A stretch of DNA of 64,000 bases from Blasia pusilla (GCA_050084515.1 CM114271.1:59582001-59646000), one strand, 5' to 3'; counted from the first letter of the stretch, positions 13,032 through 25,330 are shown. Notes: a model not told the origin generated them from the sequence alone. Made by a program: numbers and translations.

Positions 13032-13377
13032 GCTTGCACGGTTTGTCTGATTACCATTTAGTCAATTTTGGCACTATTTGTTAGGTGTAAGCTAATTCAT
13101 TGAGCAGTAACTTACCTTACATGGAACACTTAGTGCCTACTCGCTTGAACGGTTCATCCGATTTCCATCTAGTCATTTCTGGCACCATTTGTAAGGTGTA
13201 AGCTAATTCATCGAATAGTAACTTACCTTACATGGAACACTTAGTGCATTGTTTGCTTGAACGGTTCGTCCAATTTCCATCTAGTCAGTTCTGGCACCAT
13301 TTTTTAGGTGTAAGCTAATTCATCGAACAATAACTCACCTAACATGGAACACTTCGTCCAATGTTCGCTTGGGTGCT
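13032..13377. repeat. Tandem repeat, about 3 x 111 bp
   Basis: Three diverged units begin at about 13032, 13143 and 13255, with a fragment of a fourth at 13367. The array lies between gene A and the MULE-A transposase remnant. No coding potential is apparent. Confidence 0.85.
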
Positions 13378-13599
13378 TGGGTTGTTTGAATTATTCTTGA
13401 GGAATTTTTTTAAGAGTCTTCACTTTACTTTCCATAATATGAATTCACATTGTATTGGCCGCATGAAACCATCACTTCAACTATGCATGTCTATACAAGC
13501 ATTTGATTCCCGCAATATGGCTTTCGCACATGAACTTGCTCGAGTCTTTTGCGCTTCGGATACTTGCTGTTGTTGATCATCACGTTGGAGGCGGTCCAC

Positions 13600-16350
13600 C
13601 ATTCATTAAGCTTGAATAGCCTCCAATTGTTTCTTCTATTTCTTCACTTGGCTGGGATTTTTCCGTGTTGTTTCAATATACTTGACCCACAACATCTCCA
13701 AATCCACTTCCTCCTCCACTTTCAAGTCCAACTCTTGGTTCATAGTGTTGAATCTTTCCTTGGGAGCAACATGCAGCTTTATAGTGGATTAGGTGGTGAT
13801 CTCATGGTGAATGTGAGAACTCATGAGACTGGATTTTTTCCTTTTCCGACCATCAGTCATACTTTCCACAAAGTACTTTCTTCGAATCAAACTCCAATCA
13901 GCACCATAGAATCTCTCCATCGGTGTTGGCAAAAAGTGTTTTCCTTGTCCGAGAAGTGTGTAGCATTCAGTTTGCGTTTGGCCTTCAAGTCAAGGACTTT
14001 CTAGATAACATCTTTTAAAAGAGTAAGGCTATGGTCCATTCGACGTGAAACCAAATCTTGCTCTCCAACTACTATAGGGCCTTTATCATCGGTCATAGGG
14101 AAATTAAAGTCTACAAGGGTATCAAGTTCCCCAACCCCAACTACCTCACCCATCAATGTGGACATCCCCCCCACAATACTCTTCCACAAATACATCAAAG
14201 TCCAACTCTTAGAAGAACCTTCACTTTCAATAGTGTTGAATCGAAAACCAAATTTCTTTTTTATGAAGGATGAAATAGCAACTAACCTGAACATGTGTTC
14301 CCCTCAGCAGCGTGGGGGCACATGTAGGTCTTTCATCCTTTTCATAATCAGTGGATTCATGAGTTTGGAGGATTCTTTTCAAATGCAACTTTCCTCCCGT
14401 TGATGGAGTTAACATAAATGTTCATTTGGAATGAACTTGGCATTTTTTATTTTGACCATACTATTCTCCACCATTTCATTCCACACAGTACTTTCTTGCA
14501 TATTCAAAAGGTACTCAATAATCAACTAACACATGCAATGTGGACGTTAGTTCTAGAATGAGTCTTTAACATCCATCTTGGGGTGTTGAAGCAAAAATAC
14601 TGGTTCTTGACCCTTCCATCGATGTACAAAAGCTTCACTAGTTACCACAGGATCTATAAAGTCAAGAAAGAGGATTTATGTGAGTACTCCACATTACAAT
14701 CCTTCAACATGTGCCTTCAAACACATATTGGACTGTTCAAAGACCTATTCAGAACTATTCCACATGTGTTTCCTTCAAACAAAGAAGGGTGATTTCAAAA
14801 GATATGTACATGTATCTGTGGTATACATGACTTGAGCAAGCTCTCTATTCATCCAAGCCTTGATAATGGGATCTCTAACCTTCATATGAAAGTTTTTTAT
14901 CCACGCTTTGCGGATGTGCCAAATGCACAGGAATATCCGGATCCCCGGAAAGACATCTGTGAATACAAGGGAGGAAACAAGTATTACACATTTGAAGAAC
15001 TCAACCATTGAAAGTGTTATATAATGATATTTAAATATACATAACACAACATAAAACAAATTCACGTAGGATAGGGTAATTTATCAGATAACACATACTC
15101 TATCGCAGCATGTTCCTCTTTGGAATTATCCACAATGAAACAAGACCACCTCCATAACTCAGTAGATTCAAGTACTTCCCTTATGTAATTATTCGCTTTT
15201 AATTTGATGGCACTTAAAACCTCCGCAATATTAGCTTGTGTGTGTCTTTCCATCAAAGGCCATGCGCATAGAGTTCCATTTTGAAATTCATCATAGCATA
15301 AAAGTGTAAACAATTGGAACTTCAAACACAAAAGAAAACTCAAATAGTTAGTTCAAATTGCAAATTTATGGATTCTTACACCGCATAAGAACTAAACCAA
15401 ACTTCATTGATTTTATTTTAGAATATTTACAAAATTTGTGTCCATGGTTGGACACCAAATTAGTGGATAGATATAATGTATTACCTCATAAAGATTAGTT
15501 CCAAAAGTTGAATCCATTCCCACTGCATCTCCTTAGCTCAATGTACCAAGCTTCTCAACCATCCAGGGCGTTGCAACTACTAAGCAAAATAGAACACCTG
15601 TTGGTTTGTTTTGTTCTTTATGGAACAAAGCCAAACTAGGATGTTGTTGGACCCATATTCTTATTGCAGTTGTATCACATGGACTGTAATGATGTGAATT
15701 TAGCTTTAATTGTAGTATGATGTTGCAGATATCTTTCATGGTGAGATTCATATCCCTTGACCATATGACCTTCTCAACTATACGACCCAAATACCTCTCT
15801 CTAATGTGTCGGTAGTGTTCATTTAGAACGTCTGTAGGCCGAACAGTAGCTCTCAACAAAATCGTGGCATCTATTAGATAGACGTGAAGCAATGTGAGCA
15901 TTTGCAACAATTGCAGTCTTATCCAACATCCCATGACAAAAATCATTATTCTTGTAAGTGTGTTCACGATGCATCCAACGAATCAAGCATAAATTTGATC
16001 GCTCTACATACACCACCTTTGCAAAGTGGCATTGACATCCTTGAGAAACAGATGTACCCAGTAATGTGGATTGAGCAAGGGGTCTACTGTTCAGACCTTT
16101 CTTTTTCCCTTTGTCTACAATACTGGGGAGATCTTTTTACCATGTTTGCTCATGGCCCATAAGCAAACCAATATCAGATAATGTGCCGAGATGTTGTCCT
16201 CTCACTTGAATTTCTAGTCTTGAAGGCACAATGAAACTTCTCTCTCTTTCTCTCCCCTTCAAGAAAATCGTTGAACTTATGGAGAGGGATTGTGGCCTCA
16301 TCTTTTGTCCATTTCATATGACTAGACAAAAAGGGTCCGGGAGGAGAGAT
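13600..16350 (-). pseudogene. MULE-A: degraded Mutator-like transposase
   Basis: Reading the minus strand from about 16350 downward, the pieces align in order with MULE-B (22.1-25.3 kb). They are an N-terminal DNA-binding-like region (GPFLSSHMKW, then YWFAYGP), the LDKTAIVANA segment, the first catalytic Asp (GMDSTFGTNLYE, near 15510), an intron with a donor right after LYE, then FQLFTLLCYDEFQNG and the second Asp (FIVDNSKEE, near 15115), and CIWHIRKAW. Further pieces are a FVHRW segment near 14630 and a decayed SWIM motif (CPHAAEGNTC, near 14290) followed by a GTTAGT donor. Stops and frame changes interrupt nearly every exon, and the region expected to hold the catalytic Glu is not conserved. 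The left limit is approximate; 13.6-14.0 kb may be its C-terminal tail. Cut-and-paste DNA transposition was its ancestral job. Confidence 0.75.
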
Positions 16351-16559
16351 CTGAACTACATGCTGAGGATGTTCGAACATGTTTACGTCGAGTGTTCAAA
16401 AAATGACCTGATTGACAGTGAAAGTCCCCAACAAAGAATTAAACCAAAGAACTACCAATGAGACTGAGGAAGGGAACAAAATAAGAGGAAACTTCGAAAC
16501 TGACATTGCAGCAAGCAAAAAATGGATTACGCACGACCCGAAGCATTGGGAAGCATTGG

Positions 16560-17580
16560 GAAGCATTATTCACCTTGGGCATAAAAAATGCACTAGCTCT
16601 TTCCTGCTCCTGTGTGTGTCTCGAACTCCTCAACTCCTCCCTGTTGTTGTTGGCCCTCTTGCTCACCTCGAGGGCCTCACAATCTGCCTCTACGGATCCT
16701 GGCCCGACTGCCTCTGCGGATCCCCTTTGCCCCGACCAATGTCCGGTGAGAACCGGGGTTATGTGTTGAGCTGGCCGGAAGAAACTGAGAATTTCCGATT
16801 CAGTTCGTCACTTACCGGCCAAAAACCGAGAGTTCAGAGAGGGTGTCCTTTGTATTTGTATATGTTTAGCCGACTTGAATGACGAAAACTTCAAAAAATT
16901 TCGCTTGGTTTAGTAGAGACCGGAAATGTACCGGTTGTCACGAAAAAACTCCCCGGCCCCGACTGCCTTGCCCCTAATCTGGCCCGACTGCCTTGCCTTG
17001 ACTCGGGTTTCCCGCCATGCACCTCGAATTTCAAAAGACTGGCTCGTGCTAAACCTTCCCTGAAACCTGCAGTTCGGGCTGGGGCTGCCCCGCGTCGGCC
17101 TCGGGTTATCTTAACCCGAGGATGAATAGGCGCGAGGGCTGGCAAGGTGAAGGCCTATGGTTACTGCGGGCCGCGCTCGTCAGTCGGGCAGCCGGACGAA
17201 AGAAAACCGCTTTTAGAGGGGGTCGGGCCGGCGGTAGGGCCAAGCCGCGAATGGGGTTGCAGGTCTGCGTTTAGGGACCGCAAGACGGGCCAGCCGGGTA
17301 CTGTCGGCGGCTGGCAGAAAAGGCGTGGCTGGTGCGGCCGGCTTCACACAGACTGGTGGACGGTGGACGGTAAGAGGTGATGGCAGTCGAAAGGTGGGCG
17401 GCGACAACCGGGAAATTTGCCGGCGGGAAGCTGAAGCGCTGCAGACGGAACGCGACTCCCCAGGTCCCCCACATCGCCCCCAACCCCACTTTTATATTTT
17501 GGACCTTACAACAATATCCCCCCGAAACACCCCCAAAATACGCCCTCACTTGGGTAACTATCCCCTAATACGCCCTAAAC
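16560..17580. other. GC-rich block without a recognisable gene
   Basis: About 1 kb of markedly GC- and CpG-rich sequence between AT-rich neighbours, containing repeated GGCCCGACTGCC-like phrases (near 16700, 16960 and 16980). I see no convincing reading frame. It lies immediately outside the N-terminal end of the MULE-A transposase, so it could be that element's terminal region or a CpG-rich promoter. I could not find an inverted partner near 7-10 kb. Confidence 0.4.
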
Positions 17581-17826
17581 CCTACTAACTCCTAAAAAAG
17601 TCTTAATTTTTTTTCCTATAAATAGCCGCATTCACCCACATGCTTAGAAATATATATTTTTGCTTTGATTACCCTAAAAACAGGCTTTACCAAGAATTTT
17701 CAAAATTGCTCTCATAAGAAGGGTACTAGCCCCACATGAATTAGCACTCATACATCAAAAAATCAAATTTTTTTACTTGGGCCCGTAGGTCTCCTTTCCA
17801 ACCCTAATCTACGAGCAAGATTACAT

Positions 17827-18128
17827 ATGGACGTAAATCCACGTATGTGGATTTACGTCCATCCTATAGAAGGACGTGCCCATGTGAACCTCATTTTCCC
17901 CTTCTTTCTCATTCCTTCCATTTGCCTTCTTGATCCACACTTTCTCATTTCTTCCTCCTCTCATCTCCATTCACTCCTCCCTTATTGCCCCATCCACCCT
18001 TGCAGTGCCTTCCACCATGAAATAAAGGTATGGGCCCCACCTTTTGCAATCAATGTCCGTGGACATGTCCAAACTTGTTCCTCCATGTCCATCATAGGGG
18101 AAGACTTGTCCATTTTTGTGCAACCAAG
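17827..18128 (+). repeat. Dispersed repeat family, copy 1 (with 16-bp hairpin)
   Basis: One of five copies in the window of a roughly 280-bp element. Shared features are an entry motif containing a GTCC-CCTA-AAGGAC core, a pyrimidine-rich centre, ACATGTCC palindromes, a second copy of the entry motif in direct orientation, and a terminal TTTTTGTGCAACCA. In this copy the start is a perfect hairpin: 17827-17842 pairs with 17847-17862 around a 4-nt loop. It has no coding capacity and is probably a non-autonomous mobile element. Confidence 0.75.
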
Positions 18129-18189
18129 CCAACGGGAGTGGATCAAGGGTCACGTTCCCAAAATATAAAGTTAACTTTGCTCAAAATAG

Positions 18190-18360
18190 AAACTTTCTCA
18201 AAATGATAAGTCAACTCTACTCAAAATGGGGAATATCTTCAAAATAATAAGTGCATGAATATAGCTCCAAATGAGCCCGAAACATGAAGTAAGTTGCATA
18301 CTCAAGTTATCCTAGTATGGGTAGTCCTCAATAAGTCATCCTTAATCTCTTGAGACCATC
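18190..18360 (+). repeat. Dispersed repeat shared with 49430-49570
   Basis: A block containing TAGCTCCAAATGAGCC and a following GTTATCC...GTCATCCTT region recurs in the same order near 49.43-49.57 kb. Both copies lie next to a copy of the 280-bp dispersed family, so they may belong to a larger repeat. Confidence 0.55.
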
Positions 18361-19231
18361 CTCTGACCTCCTTGCACATACCATATGGATAGTACTTGAT
18401 GCTCCACTATAACAAACAAGTGTCATAAGACAAGGGTGCATCAACTTGGCAAGGGGAAGGCATTGGCATTGGTATGAAGTAGATACTTCAATTCTTGACA
18501 CCTACATGGAGCATTTTTTGAGGAGTTAGCAACTTAGCATTGTTATGGCAAGGATTTGTAAGGTAGATCAAAGAGTCGCATGCCTAGAGAGTGACCAAAT
18601 AATCTCTCTTTACTCTTTACTCTTTACTCATGTGGATAGTGCATGACACACCAAGTCCAATATTAAAATTCTTTGGAAAATATCCTAATTTTGAGGTTTT
18701 TGTAGTGTATTAAACTTGAACCTAATTAACTTTCTTTCTCGTGGGAGAGCCATTAGATGCTATAGAAGTGACTTGCATAATGAAATATCTACATTGGATG
18801 TATTGAGAGGATAGGATGTGTAAGGGTGAGATCTTGCATGTTCATTTTTGCTTCAAGTTTGAGAGCAAATCTCTTACAGACTTTTGAACCCTATTCCATC
18901 TACCATATCTAATTTTCTCGATTTGTGGGTCATCCTTTGTATGGTTCAAAATTTAAACAAAACCCAGTGACCATTCTTGATTTTTATGTATACTCTCCAT
19001 GTACTATTTTACTTCTCCATCTTCTTGTCTTAATTCCACATCTTTTCCACTCCGCTCCATTATTAATAATATTTAACTAACAATTAAATATCTAATTTCC
19101 CACTTTAGAATTTACCTACTCCAACGATCCTACTCTCACGAGTCTCACCTTTTTCTCTGTTTTCTTTTACTTTCACTCCACGTTACTGGCCGCATACTTG
19201 TTTTGTTCCGACTTGTTGGGCACCGGCCCAC
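18361..19231. other. AT-rich spacer, nothing recognised
   Basis: AT-rich sequence with no gene, tandem repeat or RNA signature that I can see, leading up to the left end of the giant element. Confidence 0.5.
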
Positions 19232-19237
19232 AACTTT

Positions 19238-19500
19238 GCGAAAGCCATAGATAGCCGCGGCCATACGTTTAAGGCCGCGTAGACTAGGCCTTAGGTGCAG
19301 GCGGTTCGGCACGGGACTAGGGTCGGAAATACCGGCAGCGGACAGCGGATATCGATCTTCAAGGACGGATGGACGGTTGGACGGACGGAGCTTCGGATGG
19401 ACGGACGGATGGAGCTCCGGATGGACGGACGGACGGACCCCAGACGGAAGGACGGATGGACGGATGGACGGACGTATGGACGGACGGACGGAAGAAATTC
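19238..19500 (+). repeat. Left terminal inverted repeat of the giant element
   Basis: The outer 112 bp are near-identical to the reverse complement of 32916-33027. The inner part (about 19362-19498) is a GGAC/GGAT tetranucleotide-type array interrupted by GAGCTC-containing spacers, as on the right side. Open frames here encode only repetitive Asp-Gly-Arg/Trp-Thr strings and are artefacts. Confidence 0.8.
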
Positions 19501-19630
19501 CGTCCGTGTTTTTTTCCGTTCCGTATCACACTCCGTCCCTTCGTAATTCCGTTCCGTATCGCAGTCCGTCCCCTCACCCATACTCTCCCGCCATCCCATT
19601 TTGAAAAAACAAATTCAGCGTCGTCGGTGT

Positions 19631-19785
19631 ACCATGCGGATTAGCAAATGCTTCAGAACCGCTCTTCGTGTTAGGGTGGGTTCACCATGCGGATTAGCAA
19701 ATGCATCGCACGGGCATTGTTCGTGTTAGGGTGGGTTTACCATGTGGATTAGCAAATGCTTGAGAGGAAGATAGGATTAGCGAGG
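19631..19785. repeat. Tandem repeat, 3 x about 54 bp
   Basis: Units start at 19631, 19684 and 19739, each opening ACCATG(C/T)GGATTAGCAAATG. Part of the nested repeat zone inside the left end of the giant element. Confidence 0.85.
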
Positions 19786-19831
19786 ATCGAGGAGGAGGTT
19801 CGGGAAGGTTGGATGAGCGTGGATGAGTGAG

Positions 19832-20255
19832 TATTAAGAATCAATTTTCGGATTAAGAAGAGCCTTCGTCGATCAGAGATTGGATGTTCAAATGTTCGGG
19901 CATTGATCCGAATAGTGCGTGTTTGGATTAGCTAAACGTAGAAGAAAAAACCATAGTCTGACGGATAAAAAGGCTCCAATGTGTTTGGCTCCAAGCTGAA
20001 CATTCGGAACATTCTACTTGACTTGAGTACGTTTTATAGTATTATTAGTGGCGATTAAGAATCATTTTCGGATTAAGAAGATTTCGGATTCCTAAACGTT
20101 CGGGCATTGGATTAGCTTCGTGTTTGGATTAGTTAAACGTAGAAAATAAAACCAGAGTTTCTTCGAGCTTTTGACGGATAAAGAAGGCTCCGATATGTTC
20201 GGTGCGCAGAGCGAATGAGCTGAACCTTAACCTGAGTACGGTTTATACTATGATT
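19832..20255. repeat. Diverged tandem duplication, 2 x about 210 bp
   Basis: The block from about 19832 (TTAAGAATCA...TTTTCGGATTAAGAAG, TTCGGGCATTG, GTGTTTGGATTAG, AAACGTAGAA, GACGGATAAA, GGCTCC, GAGTACG) recurs in order from about 20052, with small indels. Confidence 0.75.
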
Positions 20256-20307
20256 TGAAAGGTATGTATCTCTACCCCTCAAAAATTTTTTTTGTAGTGG
20301 CAGCAGA

Positions 20308-20565
20308 AGCTGGTTTCTCGTTCTGCCCTTTGTTTGATCAGAAGAAGTCTTCCCTTAAACCTGAGTTTATGTATTTGAAAGGATGCTGTACCTAGCTGGT
20401 TTCTCGTTCTGCCCTTTGTTTGATCAGAAGAAGTCTTCCCTTAAATCTGAGTTTATGTATTTGAAAGCATGCTGTACCTAGCTGGTTTCTCGTTCTGCCC
20501 TTTGTTTGATCACAAGAAGTCTTCCCTTAAACCTGAGTTTATGTATTTGAAAGCATGTTGTACCT
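20308..20565. repeat. Tandem repeat, 3 x 86 bp
   Basis: Near-identical units begin at 20308, 20394 and 20480 (AGCTGGTTTCTCGTTCTGCC...). The high similarity implies recent expansion. Confidence 0.95.
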
Positions 20566-20742
20566 CACTGCTAGGATTTCACTGATATATGACCTTCCTT
20601 GAGCACTACAACACGAAGCTAAAACAGGTTAGACAATCTTTTTTCAGTCTCTTGCAATGACGGTGTCCTTGTATTTATGCAATTTATGTTGGCATGTCTT
20701 AAAGGTTCGGTTGTTGATTTGTTCTGTGCAGATGCGGGGTGT

Positions 20743-21246
20743 ATGGGTGACATTTTCTATGGCTTATCGCATTCAACCCTTCCAGGCAAATCCTGTCGAC
20801 AATCTGTTTCTGTCGACACTTTTTTTCTGTAGTGCAATCCCTTTCCTCCCGGGTTGCCACAGGGTTAGATGTAACTTAAGAAATCACACTTGTACTCTGC
20901 AATTGCCTTTTTTATGAGAAGTCGAAGTGCATACTGTGATATGTGTTGTTCCCAATGTATGGGTGACATTTTCTATGGCTTATCGCATTCAACCCTTTCA
21001 GGAAACTCCTGTCGACAATCTGTTTCTGTCGACACTCTTTTTCTGTGTTGCAATCCCTTTCCTCCCGGGTTGCCACAGGGTTAGATGTAACTTAAGAAAT
21101 CACACTTGTACTCTGCAATTGCCTTTTTTATGAAAAGTCGAAGTGCATACTGTGATATGTGTTGTTCCCAATGTATGGGTGACATTTTCTATGGCTTATC
21201 GCATTCAACCCTTTCAAGCAACTCCTGTCGACAATCTGTTTCTGTC
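20743..21246. repeat. Tandem repeat, 2.3 x 216 bp
   Basis: Units begin at 20743, 20959 and 21175; the third diverges after about 70 bp. Each full unit carries a GTCGACAATCTGTTTCTGTCGAC segment, which is itself a 6-bp inverted repeat. Small open frames recur with the period and are repeat artefacts. Confidence 0.95.
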
Positions 21247-21360
21247 CCGACATTTTCACACACTTATCGCATTCAACCAACCAAAGCCACTCCTGTCCAC
21301 AATCTAAATCTGTATGTTTGGTTTGTAACTGCTGGTCTTCTATACTTGTTGAGGTTCTAA

Positions 21361-21427
21361 ACATGGCCTAGTACATATCCATGGATTTGGAACACTGTTT
21401 GTGAGGTGTTCAACAAGATGAACACTG
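21361..21427 (+). repeat. Subterminal inverted patch, left copy
   Basis: 67 bp matching the reverse complement of 30799-30865 with one difference. Both copies read as a fragment TWPSTYPW(I/T)WNTVCEVFNKMNT in the direction pointing into the element, so it may be a remnant of a captured gene or of an ancestral element gene duplicated with the ends. Confidence 0.9.
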
Positions 21428-22124
21428 GAGCTGCGAGTTCATCTTGCATATGCTTTGTTTCACTACATATCACCGCATACGCGTATTATAGACAAGTCGT
21501 TGTTGCACTTCAACATTATTTAACGGCTATTCGTTTCACATGATTATTTTAGCGACGAATTTAGGGTCAACTAAGTTAGCTGTGGTAGGGTCGACGCCGC
21601 TAAAACTTTACGAAGAGGGACATGGCTCGAGGGTAGGGTTGGGAGCGTGTCGAAAGCGTTTTTTTCTAGTCAAGCCTATCTTCTTTAGTTACAACTAGTT
21701 TAGAGGAATCTCTTTATGACGAAAGTGGCGGTGTTTTGCCTCTACGGCGTGGAACACGACGCAATATAGTTGCGCCCCCCTGTACGTGGTTAAGCCTCCG
21801 ATGTGGAATGGTGCGCGCGCGCGAGGTATTCGTGCGTGCCCGACCGGCTTGAGAAGCGAAGTGCATAAATGAGATTAAAAAATGCCCACTGGATCCGAAT
21901 GGGATCTTGTCAGAGCTGCCATCGCGGTAGAAACCAAACTTGATTCAAAAGGTTTTATTCAAGAATGCACAACATAATAAGGGATGAACACATGTTTTCA
22001 GGTGTTCGATTTAAAAACATGCAGAACACTGTATATCATGTGTTCCCGTGTAACACCTCCTACTTCGTGTTACAAAACGTTACAACGCTTTACTTCACAG
22101 TATTTAAGGAGATTGAATTGGCTT

Positions 22125-25100
22125 TCACACAAGAGTTTCTTCTTGAGAGTCCAAGATAATTAGGGCGTCATTGGTTTCTCCTATAGCTCCAGGGTGTAAT
22201 TCACAATCTAATGGAATAGATGAATCAGCAAGGCTATCAAGCATAATGTCCACTTTTGTCCTCTTTGAGACACTGGCAGACCTGTATGTACTATGAGGTG
22301 TGCTGTTTACCAGAGGCCATTGGGAATCTGCGTTTAAGCCATGGGACGGGTTCTCATCAACTTGGCTCAATAGAGCCACCAGGTCCAAACTAATACATGC
22401 CGACCCTTCCATTTCTGCCTCCATGTTCAAAAACTTAGTTTTCCTCACTCTGTGGAAGGATTCCACTTGGTGCTCTTCGAAACTCGGCTGAGTTCTAACA
22501 GGACCACGAGACCTTCGTTTTAAATGCAAGCGGTCTAGCCAATTCAGCGCCTCACGTGAAAGCTACGGTTCTATGATTCATTCCCCACAAACGGCTCAGG
22601 AAAGTGTGTGGCAATGTCATTAGCATTACCTTCAACGTGAGTGTTAGTCTCTACCCTGGCCTTGAGGTTCAAAACTGAATCTAAATCTTCGCACTAGTTG
22701 AAACAAGTGTTCTAGGAGCATATCTGAGAATGGAACCCCAAGGGTAGCGTTTAGGCATTTCTCCATGATGTCTCGAACATCCTTGGTGGTGGTTTTGGTG
22801 GCGGATCTCTTCTCAGAGGTTCAGCAAACACATGGTCTTGTCCTTCATGCCCAATATCTCCATCTTCGTGTTCCTAATCTTCATCATGTAATTCATCCTT
22901 GTGTGGCTCTTGCACCAAATTTTCAAACCCACCCACTCGCTTCCAAAGCGAGTTCCTAAGCAAGACAACAATCGAACTTCGTGGTGGCCACAGAGGAGAA
23001 GACATTTTACTGCAGACAGAGTGTGTTAAAACAGATGGAATTCAGCTTGCTGAAATATGATGTAAAGACCCTGAATCACGTCAAAGACGGGTATGAAGAC
23101 AGACCTGATGTTTACAAGTGAACCCTTCGTTGGCACGAGGACATGTACAAGCAACATCTCTTGTATCGTAGTCGACCACATCATGCCAAACATCTGGCTT
23201 TGAAATACTTTTCACCTTCGCACATTTCCTCCCATCTACCAAATCAAATGTGACATGATTATCTGGTTTGTCATTTTCCCTTTTAATTGCCATGAGCATA
23301 ACTTTTTGTATGGCCTTGTTTCTCACCATGCCTTCTCGTTTCAAGAAGCCTAGGTACCAGAAGAAATCTTCTATTTCACCAATGAGCATTTGCACAAGCC
23401 ATATCAGTTTTCTTGTTGGCTTGGTGGGCATGTTGGACGCTAGGTGCATTTTTAGAGTGTGGTGCCACCTTTCGATTGCAGCGTTCGTATCTTGGTTGGA
23501 CCTTGCGTGCTTGCGGTATCCCTTGGCCTAGTTCAAAATTTTTGGATGCCAGTAGCTTCCATAGTACTTCACAAAGTGTCGTTCTGATCCAACCCACTTG
23601 CGCATGAACCGATAGGAGGCGTCGATGGGATCTGCAATGGCATATGCAGATTATTTATTAGTCACTGAGCGGTATGTGGAGGAAACCATCCAGGGAAAGA
23701 GAAAAGCATGTAAGTGTACTATCAGGGTGGTTGATGATATACGTTCATCAGGTGAGTACATTACACCACCCAAGTCTCTGTTCATGTCCGCTTTCGTAAT
23801 TGGACAACGCACTCGTTGATGCAGATTCTTTAACCAGTTCTTGCGAACATGCCATAGGCAGAGGTCAATAGGGACACCTGGAAATACATTTCGGATAGCA
23901 GATTGTTCCTCTTTCGAGTCATCCACAATGAAGCATGAAGGCTTCCATTCATTTGCCTCTGTATCTTGCATGCTCGAGTGTATATTCCTCTGTGCCCAGT
24001 CCTTGATTTGGGACAAGGTCTCTACCAGATCTTCGTGTTGATGTCGTTGTAGGATTGCCCATACCAATGGCAGGCCATTCTGGAACTTATCAAAACCCAG
24101 CAATGTGAATAATTGATACTGTGAACACACATAACATAATGTTCAGAATAGAAGACAAATGAAAACAGGCACCAGGGTGTAAGTAAGAAAAATCGCACAA
24201 AAGGGAATGGTTACCGATGAAGATAAACGCATTGACTCACCTATAATGTCCATTGAAAGTAGTGGAAATCACACATTTGAATCATGTATTCTTTGAATAC
24301 ACTTTACTCTAAGTTCAAAACATCTAGCATTTCAAACAATCCTTAAGTAGGAGCATTTCCGGTTCCCTACTCCATGGCTCCATCAATTCTACAATAATGA
24401 TAGGATCAAGGCCAACTAACCTCGTAGGTGTTTGTGCCATGGGTTGCGTCCATGGAGATGGCCCCGCCGTTCCCTAGCTCTAAGAGATTCTGGAGCATCC
24501 AAGGTGTGGAAAGTACAAGGCAAAAGGACTGGTTCAACTTGGAAATAGCCTCCCTGTAGTATATTACATTCTCAGGATGTGCTTGTACCCAATGATGAAT
24601 TGCAGTAGCGTCATCGGTTCCGTCATATCCCCCTTCTCGCCTTCGCATAGAATGCTTAATATTTAGTATGTCTTGATGCTTGAGCATGGCGTCCCTACCC
24701 CATGCATGTTTCTGATTGGGGTTTTCACGGATGTGTACGCGAATCCACCTCCTATGCTCTTTCATGATATTCTTGGGGCTTACATTCACTCGTAACAAAG
24801 CGCTCTAAAAATCCTGCAGTGCAAACTTAGTTTTGGGCGACAATTGCATTTGCAATATCTGCTGTCTTATCCAAGTCACCATGGCATATCCGACCTTCCT
24901 TGTCCACATGGTTTGAATGAAGATGCCTTATCATACAGAAACCAGCACGATCTGATGGATAGACTACAACGAAGTGAAATTGGCATCCGCGTCCTTGAGA
25001 TAGTCCAAGGCGTGTGCTCTGGTATTCTGGCCTGCTACCCTTGCCCCCTATACGACGAATGTTAGGGTCAAAGACCTTGTTGGGCAAAGATGTCCAAACC

Positions 25101-25330
25101 GAACCCCTACAATCATGCGGTCCATATGCGCACCAATATCGAATGGTAAGACTCTTGTGTCCTGATTTATCAGTCTTGCTGATTCGGAAAGTAGTCTGAT
25201 AATGCGGTCTATATTCTTCACCACGGATGAAGTCATGTACCCTTTCAGCAGGAATCCATGCCTCCTTTCGGTCACCATACCAAATGAGGTGTTCTCTTAA
25301 AAAAGGACCATCCACATCAGCATGCTGGTC
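22125..25330 (-). pseudogene. MULE-B: Mutator-like transposase with SWIM finger, nearly intact
   Basis: Multi-exon Mutator-like transposase on the minus strand. In order it shows an N-terminal DNA-binding-like region (25315-24830, with WIPAERVHDF and RYWCAYGPHDC) and a DDE core with first Asp in SMDATHGTN (about 24448), second in FIVDDSKEE (about 23922), the C-x2-H motif CLWHVRK, and Glu in NAAIERWHHTLK (about 23472). A SWIM zinc finger C-x-C-x8-C-x-H follows (about 23120), then a variable tail ending at 22125. Splice signals fit: donor GAG/GTTAGT after THGTNTYE, acceptor before YQLFTLL, donor after CKHQ. Two defects are visible: a frame break near 24.80-24.83 kb and an in-frame TAG at 23528-23530 just before the catalytic Glu region. 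MULE transposases cut and paste DNA with long inverted ends, matching the surrounding element. Domesticated FAR1/FHY3-type relatives exist in plants, but the decay and context argue for a transposon. Confidence 0.88.

Noticed and set aside
13549-14004. Plus-strand 151-codon hydrophobic ORF
   Set aside because: Lies antisense to the expected C-terminal part of the MULE-A transposase and has no family features; the hydrophobicity is probably a mirror of a charged minus-strand frame.
19291-19644. Asp-Gly-Trp-Thr repetitive proteins at the left terminal repeat
   Set aside because: Created by the GGAC/GGAT array in all frames; the same artefact appears in the right terminal repeat.
20308-21246. 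CRISPR-like arrays
   Set aside because: Units are contiguous tandem repeats of 86 and 216 bp without unique spacers, in a plant genome.
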